The translations under genes and the position numbers were made by a program. This document shows, in pieces, positions 9,989-20,738 of a stretch of 64,000 nucleotides of DNA. The DNA lies in assembly GCA_950295325.1 (NCBI GenBank), contig OX485809.1, forward strand, positions 30,504,001 through 30,568,000, written 5' to 3'. This DNA is from Polytrichum commune. Lineage: Eukaryota; Streptophyta; Polytrichopsida; Polytrichales; Polytrichaceae. The notes below the pieces were generated by a model. That model was not told the DNA's origin. It did no database searches and saw nothing but the letters and a program-made list of their open reading frames with translations. The stretch's first letter is position 1. The number at the start of each line of letters is the position of its first letter.

Positions 9989-11868
9989 TTGTGTCGAAAT
10001 TGCTCCAGACAATCAAGTCAATTATTCCAACATGCTCTGCAACAAATTTGTGATGACAAGTACGTGGACCCATCCACAACAAGACATCCCCCATACCTTC
10101 ATCCGGAACTTTTTTGGTGGCATGGCAAGGATTAAATCTCAAATTCTAATGGGGAACCGCGAAGCTGTACTCCAGGGGATTGAGATGATATATCCGATCG
10201 TCAAGCTACTCTCGAAGGAGAGATATTGCTGCGCATTTCTTTTTTGACACTAGAAGGCCGGCGAAATTGAAGAATCGCTGTAGGATGTAAACTTTGTAGT
10301 CGATTCAGTGTGCAGCACAGAAATTTTTGCCACTAGTTAGAGGAAGATGTTCCGCGTAGAGTCGTGGGCAATCCAGGTTTTCAGAACAGGAGCAGATCAG
10401 TTTGGCGATTTCTGCATAGCGTAAAATTCATGATCTCAACTTTTTATGAGCATGATTTGATCTTGTATTTTCCAACAATCTTTTGCGCTTTGAATATTAA
10501 GCTGCTCCTCCTTTCAAAAGTGTCCACGTTTGAAGGTGAAATATGTGTTTCTCTGAAATTGAACTTCACCCTGTTCAACCCTAGAATGATAATTCAAGTA
10601 TTTTCTCTCAATGATGTTTATGTGGTTTGATGCCTAACATACGACTGGTTTTGAAGGACGAGCTGCACGAGCTGCAGCTGTTGCTGACTAATGTGTTTGG
10701 GCGTCACGTGCTCTTCTTAATCGAACGCCTAATTTGAGTGGTCTACGGCAAGGCTAGTTGTTAAGAACGGCCAACGTGCTCAAAAGAGACAACATTTTAG
10801 TTGCAATTCTGAACAATAATACGGAGGGCCTATCTGATCTATTACTTGGAAAGAGTATGAGAATCTTTACTTGGACTTTTGCAACTCTCATACTCAAATT
10901 TTGAAACTTGAACAGATACTCTTTGGGATACGCGATTTCTTATCAGATGACACTTCAAGTCCTAATTCGATTCATCAGTCGAGTTAATTATGGAGTTAAT
11001 TATTGTAGTCTACCTTATAGCATGCCAAGGTGGGGAGGATATATGTTTTAATCCCTATCTCTAGAATGGTACAGGTAAAGAGTGGAGATACTTCGAAATT
11101 CAGTTGAGATTGAATCAGCTTAATTTGCCTATTGGGGCATAATATGGAAAATGGAAAGAAATGTAACAATTTGTTACCACTGGCCAACTCGAAAATTCGG
11201 TGGACTTTCAAAATGAACCGCCTTCAGGAAGTTTATACCCTCATAAGCTTATACCAACTCCGCATCTCAGTTTACAACTTTGCACTCACAAGTGAATTGC
11301 ATAGTGATAAACACGGAAATCAATACACATGTATCTGTGTGAGATATTGCTTCTCTGATTCAATGAAAATTTTACTTCTACATTACTTGCTTATACATCT
11401 TACGGAATCCCTTCTACTGTATTCCTACGCCTGATGTAGATCTACTTGTATCTATACATTGTTGTATTCACTAGAACTAACTTGTTCTCTCTCTGTCTAC
11501 CAACACATGCATACAAAAGATAATCTCCATCTGATGACCGGTAGCGATATCAACTCTCCTCCCGGAGTCGACTAGAAGAATCCTTTCTAGAATGTTCTCA
11601 CAGGTGAACAGAATTCATTCACTCTAATGACTGGATGAACGTAAATAAAAGTCATCCATCACTCCCACTCGTTCATCTGGTCATGAAGATGCCCTAGCCC
11701 TAAACCTAAATTTAGCAACTAAGGTCAATGATTGCCCTAATCTATTCCTAACCCTAACCCTAGGATTCATGAGTCCTTTGTACATCGTCTTTTGCAAGTT
11801 GTCTCGTCAGTTGATCTTCCTGATCTAATCAGATCACCTTTTATCCTCCTCAGGTGATGATTAAAAAA
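9989..11868. other. Intergenic, no supported gene
   Basis: AT-rich. Short open frames lack domains. Near 11695-11765 there are a few interstitial telomere-like CCCTAA units, too few and too scattered for a telomere relic. Confidence 0.5.
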
Positions 11869-14318
11869 TACCCTTGCTGGTATATACATAAAATATACCC
11901 TTGCTGGTATATTTTATGTATATCATGTATCTTGTATATCAGAGGAGGTTATGGGCCCACCGTAAGAGATATTAGCATTTACATTGAAGTTTTATCTGTC
12001 TACATACAATGGATAAGAGAGAATCTGAGATTCGAGTGTTTGATGGAACTAAGTTTCCAGTCTGGAAGTTCTATATGGAACTCTGCTTTTCCACCAGAGA
12101 AGTGATGCCAATTGTCGATGGCACCATACCGCAACCAGGTGAAGATGCTTCAGAAATTGAGAAAGCAGCGTGGATAAAGGGAGATAATCTGGCCAAACAA
12201 TTAATAGGAGCGTCAGTAACTCTATCTGTACTAGAGAACCTTATCAATTGCACAACCGCAGCCTCTATGTGGTCTGCATTGTGTGCATTCTACCAACATA
12301 GATCAAAAGAAAACATCTATATGGTTCAGAATAGCTTCTATGAGTACAAAATGAACATAGGAGATTCCATCAATACTCATGTTAACAAGGTTATTAGCAT
12401 GGGAAATCTTTTGAAAGATCTGGGCAAACCAGTTGATGAGGACAGTATTATTACTAAGATAATATGTAGCTTACCTCCTAGCTACAATAGTATTGTCACT
12501 GCCTGGACTAACCTCCCTGCCGAGCAACAGACAGTTGCAAATCTTAAGGTTCGACTGCTACAACTGGAGAATCTCTTGGCGCTACAAGGCGGAGACCTCG
12601 CAGAAGACTCAGCATTCTTCACTCGCTCCAGCAAGATGCACTCACAGAACAAGAAGACAAATCATGAACCAAACAAGGAGTATATCAAGAATCTGAAGAG
12701 TCGCACTCGATGCTACAACTGTGGAGAACACGATCATTGGACAGCTGAATGTCCGCATCCGCGACGTGACAAAGATAAGTTCTCAAATCAAAAGAAGAAT
12801 AGACTTGATCGTAAACAAAAGTTTACAAGAGATAAACGGAGCAATGCATGTGCTGCTACATCTGAGCAAACTAATTCTGGCTCAAGTAACTCTGCATCAG
12901 AATCTGAACATGACGATTGTGCACTCATGGCACTAAGTGGATTGTCACACGCATTGAACGTCAATTTTGATAAACAAGCTTGGTATGCTGATTCAGGTGC
13001 TACTGAGCACATGACAGAACACCGTGACTGGTTTTCTACTTTTAAAGCCATACCATCAGGCACATGGCCCGTTGCCATTGCAGATGATAGCAATCTATGG
13101 GTGAGAGGCGTAGGCGACATCAACATTACAAGACTAATTGATGGTGTACACAAGAAGGGTGTTCTGAAGAAAGTGTTATTTGTACCTGACCTACGACGAA
13201 ATTTATTCTCAATCGGCCTTGCATCCAGAGCTGGATTCTCCTTTCAGACTATCAGGACGAAATGCGCTCTCTATGATGATTTTGGAGAAGGTCCAAAAGT
13301 ATTGGAAGGAGACTTAGTCGGAACATTGTACAAGTTATCCATCAGCCCTGTTCCTCCTGCATCAACAATGGACACTCAACCTGCAGATAGCCATCCATCT
13401 ACAGCTCTTGCTGTCACAACCCCACGTGACACAGAGTTAGTGCTATGGCATAACAGAATGGGACATGTCAACATTCATACTATTAAGAATATGAGTGCAC
13501 ATGACAGCGTCAAGGATCTTCCAATTCTTTCTCACAGCAAAATAATTCAAGTCTGTCCCGGCTGTGCTTTGGGAAAACAACATAAGTCGACATACTCTTC
13601 AAATCCACAGAAAGAACGATCGAAAATACCTGGAGAATTGTTGCACGCTGACTTATGCGGGAAGATGTCCATTCCTTCCTTAGGGGGTGCTCATTATTAC
13701 GTCTTAATCAAGGACGACTGCACCTCTTTCAGATTCGTTGCTTTTCTTAAAGCCAAGGGAGATACTATCAGGTTTTTCCTTAAGATCTTACGCTCTATTG
13801 AGCGCATAACAGGGAATTCAGTCAAGACTCTTCGAACAGACCGCGGCAAGGAATTTTGCAACACTGAATTTGATTTACTTCTTGAGAAAGAAGGCATCCT
13901 ACGAGAGACCAGCACATCCTATACTCCACAACAGAACGGGTATATTGAACGAGACAATCGCACCATATGTGAAGCAGCCAGATGCATGTTACATCTACAC
14001 AATATACCTCTGAAACTCTGGGCAGAAGCTGTTCACACTGCAGTCTACATTCTCAACCGAACAATCAACACTCAGGTAGGTTTCGTGACTCCTTATGAAC
14101 TATGGTTCAACACGAAACCTAGTGTTTCTCATTTCAAAACGTTTGGTACTCTTGCTTATATCTTTATTGATAAATCAAAGCGTACTAAATTTCAACCGAA
14201 AGGAAAGCGGGTTATATTTGTTGGCTACAGTGATACCAGCAAGGGTATATTTTATGTAAGCAAAATATACCAGCAAGGGTATATACCAGCAAGGGTATAT
14301 TTTATGATAGTAGGGTAG
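11869..14318 (+). mobile_element. Truncated Ty1/copia retroelement with inverted terminal motif clusters
   Basis: The element carries gag, protease and integrase but stops before reverse transcriptase and RNase H. No LTR pair is visible. Instead both ends carry copies of a 16-bp motif: TACCCTTGCTGGTATA at 11869 and 11896 on the left, and its reverse complement at 14234, 14268 and 14284 on the right. The 14234 copy is part of the coding sequence (SDTSKG of integrase). At 11935-11945 the bases TATCAGAGG resemble part of an initiator-tRNA-Met primer-binding site, a possible relic of the 5' region. Boundaries are inferred from the motif clusters, with the right end set at the stop codon. Confidence 0.8.
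12009..14318 (+). CDS. Copia gag-protease-integrase polyprotein, truncated (769 aa)
   Basis: Open over 2.3 kb without a frameshift. A copia-type gag region comes first, then a CCHC zinc knuckle at residues 235-248 (CYNCGEHDHWTAEC). The aspartic protease site DSGA follows at 328-331 and the GAG-pre-integrase HHCC element at His481/His486 and Cys516/Cys519. The integrase core has Asp548, Asp611 and Glu647 (D-x35-E spacing between the last two). The normal copia order would continue into reverse transcriptase, but the frame runs into the repeated AGCAAGGGTAT cluster after the conserved GYSDTSKG and ends at 14318. The element therefore cannot copy itself alone. The intact frame suggests recent origin or trans-mobilisation. 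Confidence 0.93.
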   Translation: MDKRESEIRVFDGTKFPVWKFYMELCFSTREVMPIVDGTIPQPGEDASEIEKAAWIKGDNLAKQLIGASVTLSVLENLINCTTAASMWSALCAFYQHRSKENIYMVQNSFYEYKMNIGDSINTHVNKVISMGNLLKDLGKPVDEDSIITKIICSLPPSYNSIVTAWTNLPAEQQTVANLKVRLLQLENLLALQGGDLAEDSAFFTRSSKMHSQNKKTNHEPNKEYIKNLKSRTRCYNCGEHDHWTAECPHPRRDKDKFSNQKKNRLDRKQKFTRDKRSNACAATSEQTNSGSSNSASESEHDDCALMALSGLSHALNVNFDKQAWYADSGATEHMTEHRDWFSTFKAIPSGTWPVAIADDSNLWVRGVGDINITRLIDGVHKKGVLKKVLFVPDLRRNLFSIGLASRAGFSFQTIRTKCALYDDFGEGPKVLEGDLVGTLYKLSISPVPPASTMDTQPADSHPSTALAVTTPRDTELVLWHNRMGHVNIHTIKNMSAHDSVKDLPILSHSKIIQVCPGCALGKQHKSTYSSNPQKERSKIPGELLHADLCGKMSIPSLGGAHYYVLIKDDCTSFRFVAFLKAKGDTIRFFLKILRSIERITGNSVKTLRTDRGKEFCNTEFDLLLEKEGILRETSTSYTPQQNGYIERDNRTICEAARCMLHLHNIPLKLWAEAVHTAVYILNRTINTQVGFVTPYELWFNTKPSVSHFKTFGTLAYIFIDKSKRTKFQPKGKRVIFVGYSDTSKGIFYVSKIYQQGYIPARVYFMIVG

Positions 14319-15188
14319 ACGGGCCCAATTCCAACATCTTCAATTCGCCTTTTTGGCTCCCGGACTTCATATCAACTTTATTTCATTCCATTTCACATAG
14401 CACAAATTTAGACACCTATATATGAGTGGTATGTCGTGAACTGTGGATCTGAGAGCAACCATCAAAAAGAAATTGCACTATTTGGAGGAATCTCCATTTG
14501 TGTGTATTTTTTAGCACAAAACTGCAAGTTTTTACATTTGACACGCAGAAACTTGCACCAAAGAGGATGTGGACATCAATTGACGCTCACAATTTAAAAT
14601 TCAAGTAGTGTGACTTGTGAATTCTGTTCCCATCACTCCTACACAAACTGCACATTGCAATTGAACTGAAACTGAATGAAGTGGCGGAATAGACATCTTC
14701 TTTGGAAAATGACAACCGCTGTCTTTACACCTGATTGCGAAAATTGGATATGACTTGACATACACTTTATAATCAATGCATATCAAGTACAACTTCTGTA
14801 GGAAATGGGTCCAACTCCAGCAGTGCATATCACCAACACTCCCATAAAACTGTCAAGAGAAGATCACATACATCGTAAATCGAATCAAACAAGACCCATA
14901 CATTAAGTACAATGGTGATGCCTAATGACACAATTGTCTGTAAATATACACAATAACATTTAATTGACACAAAAATTGTTTGTATCCCGCCTCTATATTA
15001 AAACGAAACAAGCATCCCACAGTTCATCAGAGTAACTCAACTCTTCCCACAGCCTTCAACCGGCGCTCAAACTTTTCAAAAAATCTCAACCGAGTATTCT
15101 TCTTGTTTAGGCAAGAGAACATGCCCTGGGGAGCTCAAACCAATATTAATCACAATGCCTTAAGCACCACTACAAGGAGGTACCATCC
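14319..15188. other. Intergenic, 3' flank of EF-2
   Basis: No gene supported. The part adjoining 15188 should contain the EF-2 3' UTR (read leftwards). Confidence 0.5.
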
Positions 15189-18100
15189 TTACAGCTTGTC
15201 CTCGTACTCTGACAAGGGTGTGATCTGGTCCTTGAGACCCTTTCGTTTCCTGATCTCAGTCACAAGGGTCCCGGACTGGGTGGTGCTGTCATAGGGATCG
15301 CTGTTCAACATCTCCCAATGATCAAACACACACTGGGGGAATGCTTGTCCGGAGGTTGCTGCACGAAGTGTGCCTGAGAAACCAAAAGACTCGATGACTG
15401 GCAAGTACGCCTTGATGTTGTACAGAGGAGTTCCTGGCCTTTGGACTTCCTCAAACACATGCCCACGCTTCTGGTTCAGCACTCCGTAGATACCTCCAAG
15501 AGCACCCTCTGGAGCCTGAATCTCCACAAGGTACACTGGCTCCAACAAACGTGGCTTGGCAGTCAACATAGCTGCGTACATCACACGCCTTGCTGTGGGG
15601 ATAACCTGTCCACCTCCACGATGGATGGCATCAGCGTGGAGAACCACGTCACAGACCTCAAAGGCAATACCTCTCATGTTCTCCTCCGCCAAGGCACCCT
15701 CCTTGGTGGCCCACTGGAATGCGGCAACCACAGAATCCTTGATTTCGTTCAGGTACTGCACTCCCTTACACATATCAACCACCATGTTGGGTCCAGTGGT
15801 CTCAGGTCCGAAACACCAAATCTTCTTGGCTAGGTCTTTGTCCCATCCGAACTCCTCTGCCAAGATCTTGCTCCTCACCTTGGGGTCGTCACGGGGGCCA
15901 ATGCGACCATCGTCAATGGCCTCGGGCAGACCTTCCTCCAATGGCCTAGCCTCAAAGTACAGCCTGTTGTGCTTATTGGGGGACTTGCTCATCACTGTCC
16001 TGCATGATTTCTCCAACACTGTCTCGCGGAAAGACACCACTGGGTCAGAAACCACGATCTCAGCACCTCCCATGAAGTCGTCCTGAAGATCCTTCAGACA
16101 GATTTCCAAATGCAACTCTCCTGCTCCAGCGATGATGTGCTCTCCGCTTTCCTCGATCGAACAGATAACCATAGGGTCAGACTTGGCCAAACGCTTCAAT
16201 CCTTCCACCAGCTTGGGCAAATCTGATGCCACCTTGCACTGGACTGCGACACGCACCACAGGAGACACTGAGAACTTCATGGCACGAATGGGATGAGCGT
16301 CCACCTCCTTCTCATTCGTCAAAGTTGCATTCTTCGTAATGAATTGATCAAGTCCCACCATGGCCACTGTGTTACCGCAAGGCACATCCTCCACTGATTC
16401 TTGACGCCTTCCCATCCAGATGACGGTCCTCTGGACACTCTTGGTGTACAGATCCTTCTTTCCTCCGGGCACGTAGTTGGGTCCCATGATCCTGACCTTC
16501 AATCCGGTGGAGACCTTTCCAGCGAACACACGTCCAAAAGCAAAGAACCGACCCTTGTCGGGAGCGGGAATCATCTTCGACACATACAACATCAGAGGAC
16601 CATCGGGGTCACAGTTCCTGATGGCGTTCGCATACTGGTCATCCAAAGGACCCTCGTACAAGTTCTCAACCCTGTACCTCTGGGCAGTTGCCGGAGAGGG
16701 CAGGTGAAAGATCATCATCTCCAACAAAGCGCTAGAGGCAGGAAGCCATGTCTGCATGACTCTCTTCATCAAAGCCTTTCCAACCAAGTCCTTTTCCTCT
16801 CCCTTAAGGGAGCAGTTCAACTTTGCCATCATGGGCCACAGTTTGTCCTTCTGGTCATTCATGCAGATGTTGATCACCTGCTTGATGGGGTTGTACACGA
16901 ACTGAACAAAACCACGCTGGCAAGTGGGAGAACCAGTATTCTTTGATGTCCACTTCTTCGTGGCAGGGTCAAAGTAATTCTCACCCCACAGCCTTTCCAT
17001 CATCTTCTTCTCATCCACACCAAACTTGCCTGCGTACATCTTTGCGAAGTTCGTCAGGGTGAATGCCCATCCGTGCAGACCGGCGGAGAAAGCAACAGTT
17101 CCCTTCTCTGGGTACACTTGCACATCTCCCAAAAGTGCATCCTCGTAAGTGGCCATGATAACGTTGGCGTTCTCGATCACACGCTGGAATGTCTGGTAAG
17201 CCTCCTCACCCTCCACTTGCAGCTCGAGGAAACACCTGTCCATCTTATTCACGGTAAGCACCGGCCTAATCCTCTCTCCCAAAGCTTGTCGAAGCACGGT
17301 CTCTGTCTGGACACAGACACCCTCCACACAGTCGACCACCACCAACGCACCATCGGTAATACGCAGAGCTGCTGTCACCTCCGAAGAGAAATCGACGTGC
17401 CCGGGTGAATCGATCAAGTTGATCAGGTAGTCATGGCCGTCCTTCTGACCATGGTAATCCTTCAAAGACTCCACAGTCATCTCGTAATACAGCGAGATAC
17501 CGGTAGATTTGATGGTAATACCACGCTCGGCTTCATCGGCACGAGTGTCAGTAAGACGGACATCTCCGGCGACCTCTTGGGCAATGATACCCGCAGCAGC
17601 CACGAGAGAGTCAGTCAAAGTAGACTTACCTGAAACAGCAGGGGCAAACGAGTTAAAATATGGTTCATTCCACCATCATGAGCACACAGTCAGCATACAT
17701 TACGTAATTGGCCATAAATTCTAGTTACAACTCATAAATTACAATCTTACGAAAGTCCTCACAAAAATTCAACGTTGTTATTAGCACTTCAAGATAGAGA
17801 ACATATGCTCCACACCAACCGTAGAAAAATCCATTAGAAATTAGATACAATAGTTGACTAGGTTCAGTGCTATTTCTTCACTGCAAATGATTTATTCCTT
17901 AACACCTACAGAGTACACACATTCAGCGGACACTTAATGCTGGGACTTTCAGGGAGAAACAAAAACTGGGAACCTCTGTTTTCCCCTTCTTTAATTACAC
18001 TGAACCACCCCCTTGCTAGAACAGATCTAGTATCTTCTCAAAGCCTACGAGCAACACAGGCTCGTGGCTCTTGGAAAAGACATCAAAGAGAAATTTAGTG

Positions 18101-18894
18101 ATTTACCACATATTCTTAAAAATCCCACAATCTAAAATATCGTAAATGTAACACTTGCACAGAACGATTCTAGCTAAATTCATGGACAACATTAGAACAC
18201 AAGAGAATTGATTTCTTCCGTTTCAATAGTTTCTCTAGGATACAGAACAAAGCGCATCTACATGTGTGATTACAGCATTTGGTAAGGATTCAGGAGTTCT
18301 GGAATGTGAAAAGAGATTGAGAATGTCAACATACCGTGATCAACGTGAGCAATAACGGACATATTCCTGATATTATGCTTCTTGTCCATAATCCGACGCA
18401 ACTCGTCGGCTGTGAACTTCACCTGCAAAACATAAAATGCCCATCCAAGTAAGTAACCAAATCAAAAACACACTACCTAATGTCCGATATGCATCCCAAG
18501 AGCTAAATATACATGACAGAACAAGCTCATGCAGCCGCAGATCCACCCCAACTAACAAACATCACAACTTGCTACATCTCAAAAACACGTAAGTCACCAC
18601 CAACTGAAAACAGGTAAAACTCAGTTACCATGACGCCGTCCCAAGGAGACGACAAATAACCTAGGGATTCAGAACTCCAAAACCCTAGGTGTCGACTAAC
18701 AGGACACCCTTCATAACAGCCACGCACATCCAACAACAAAGAAACACAAAAACGATCCCCTAACCAAGCTAACGGGTTACAAAGCAACAACAGAACCCAA
18801 CCATCGGAAACAGAGGGTATTGGAAAACACATGCAATTCTCAACCAGACAAATTTCTGTAAAAACGAAAGATCAGGATATTGCGAGCTTACCAT
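15189..18894 (-). CDS. EF2: Elongation factor 2, 843 aa, three coding exons
   Basis: Cytosolic translational GTPase that moves the ribosome along mRNA after peptide bond formation. Coding exons (minus strand): 18894-18892 (only the ATG), 18422-18335 and 17629-15189. They sum to 2532 bp, exactly the 843-residue length usual in plants. The G1 loop AHVDHGKST spans the exon 2/3 junction. [12 protein letters not shown] (G3) and NKMDR (G4) follow, then domains [15 protein letters not shown], around residue 700, contains the His modified to diphthamide. The protein ends EYEDKL. All residues expected for activity appear present. Intron 1 begins immediately after the start codon (ATG then GTAAGC), and a telo-box-like AAACCCTA lies in that intron at 18680-18687. 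Flanks are GC-rich up to about 19140, consistent with a strong housekeeping promoter. Confidence 0.97.
18680..18687. promoter_or_regulatory. Telo-box-like AAACCCTA in EF-2 intron 1
   Basis: AAACCCTA motifs in leaders and first introns are typical of plant translation-factor genes. A second permuted copy, TTAGGGTT, is upstream at 19113-19120. Function is inferred from family knowledge only. Confidence 0.4.
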
Positions 18895-19321
18895 CTTGGC
18901 GGCTGTGGAGTAATCCGCCCAGCGGGCAACAGAAGAGAGGGAAGGAGGAGTAACGTAAGAGAAAGGGGAGGAGCGGAAGAGAGCTGCAAGTGCTCTCGCG
19001 AAAGGGCCCTGTGCGAGCTGTGCTCAAGAGGATATGCCCCGCGGGTGCCCTAGGTCCACCGACGGCTGAGATGGGACCTTTGGGGATCTCACGGTGGAGG
19101 AGGGCGGGGGAGTTAGGGTTCCAGGGGTGACTTGGGGCTTTGCATTTATGGCAGTGCTTCAGTCACTTGGCTGACTCAAGACCCTAGATAGATTAGTTAG
19201 GTTTTTGTTCCTCGATTAGTGATAGTTTTCTTAATTGAGAGGCAAAATAGAGTCATAGACTTCTATCAGTCGTGCTGCTTATTTATTTTGCACGCTCCAT
19301 AACATTATTTAGCATCATGGT

Positions 19322-19570
19322 TGAGTTCCAATCTATGTCCGGGAAGAACCGGCGGTTAGTTACATATGAACCTGTTGAGTTTGAGAAATAACCGGTTGAA
19401 GTTGGAGACTTCAGGAAAATTACCGATCATTTTAGAGGAATCTAGAGAATATACCTCAAATGAATAAAACAAAACCGAAAGATGTCAACATGTAACCGGT
19501 TGGATTTAGAATCACCGGGATCTTGACCGACTATGCCCAAAAACTTCCTAGGCATTGGTGTGAGGCCAAA
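19322..19570 (+). repeat. Single-arm copy of the foldback repeat found at 41509-41945
   Basis: The central string AAAGATGTCAACATGTAACC, the preceding GTTGAGTTTGAGAAAT and the following GCCCAAAA block occur in the same order at about 41748-41930. The two copies are clearly diverged. Confidence 0.7.
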
Positions 19571-20157
19571 TCCACCACCCTTTAGCATCCTAGTCCGGGT
19601 GATGACTTTGAGAATCACATGTGTCTATTACAACATTGAACCGTGTGCAAGGTAATTTTCATGTTCAAATGAACCCATATTGTCTCACTCATTGTGCTTC
19701 ATTAATATTAGCCTCTTGGCTTGTGGTAGAATGGTCTTTATCAAGAGTCCAACCCGCGGCTTTAGCCACGCATGCCCTTAAGGATACTCCCCTCACTCTT
19801 TTAATCTTTACTTCCATCTTCTTGCTATTGCAAGAATCCTCCACCTTCTCCATTACTGTGCACCTAATTTATGGGGACTTGAGAGTGTGCAAGTGTTGAA
19901 AAACACTTTACTCCATAGTCAAAGTTACATTTACTCACATGTGACCTCCACACACACACCTCCTATCCTATTGAGCTCAACACTTATCTAAGGACTATTT
20001 TAATCCATGATTGGCATAACACCCTCACGGCTAGTTTAGTGGCACCCTCCACACAATCTCAACCTTAACTTGCTAAACCTACCAACTGTCTAATTAACCT
20101 GTTGGTACGACTCTGGCCTGGTTACCGGCGGTCCCTTGGTTACCCGAGTCCCAACCG

Positions 20158-20365
20158 CATAATCCCACACGGTCCAGCAGTCTCGGCTGCCAAGCCTAAT
20201 CCCACACGGCCCAACAGTCTCGGCTGCCAAGCCTAATCCCACAAGGCCCAACAGTCTCGGCTGCCAAGCCTAATCCCACACAGTTCAGCAGTCTCGGCTG
20301 CCAAGCCTAATACCACACAGTCCAGCAGTCGGCTGCCAAGCCTAAGCCCACACAGTCCAGCAGTC
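20158..20365. repeat. 37-bp minisatellite, about six units
   Basis: Units TAATCCCACACGG followed by TCCAGCAGTCTCGG and CTGCCAAGCC start at about 20160, 20197, 20234, 20271 and 20308, exactly 37 bp apart. The next spacing is 35 because two bases are lost. There are no unique spacers, so this is not a CRISPR-like array. Confidence 0.93.
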
Positions 20366-20696
20366 CGTGGTAAACCCAGCTACTAGCTGCCCTCAATACA
20401 AGCCCTTTCACCCATTAATCAAATGTTTCCTAGGTCTTTCCTTCTTTTCTTTTCCTTGCCCTAAGTCATGAACTAATCTAACACACTACTTTCACTAACT
20501 ACTACCTAATCACCACATGCAATCCTAAGCTCTAAGAGCTCACTCCCTTGAGAGGCCTTGAGAGAGGGATCTTAACTAACTAACTTCACTAAAAACTAAT
20601 AACCCACACACGTGGCTCAAGCTCTTAAGAGCTTGCTCCCTTGAGAGAGCTTGATGGAGAGAGAGGAAAATGAGAGAGAAAACACCTTAAGTAGCA

Positions 20697-20738
20697 AAGA
20701 GGGAGAGAGGGAGAGAGGGAGAGAGGGAGAGAGAGGTG
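20697..20738. repeat. (GAGAGAGG)n microsatellite
   Basis: Repeated GGGAGAGA units, preceded by GA-rich sequence. Confidence 0.85.

Noticed and set aside
11695-11765. Interstitial telomere
   Set aside because: Only a few CCCTAA units, interrupted; insufficient for a telomeric array.
20158-20365. CRISPR-like array
   Set aside because: Units abut directly without unique spacers and the context is eukaryotic.
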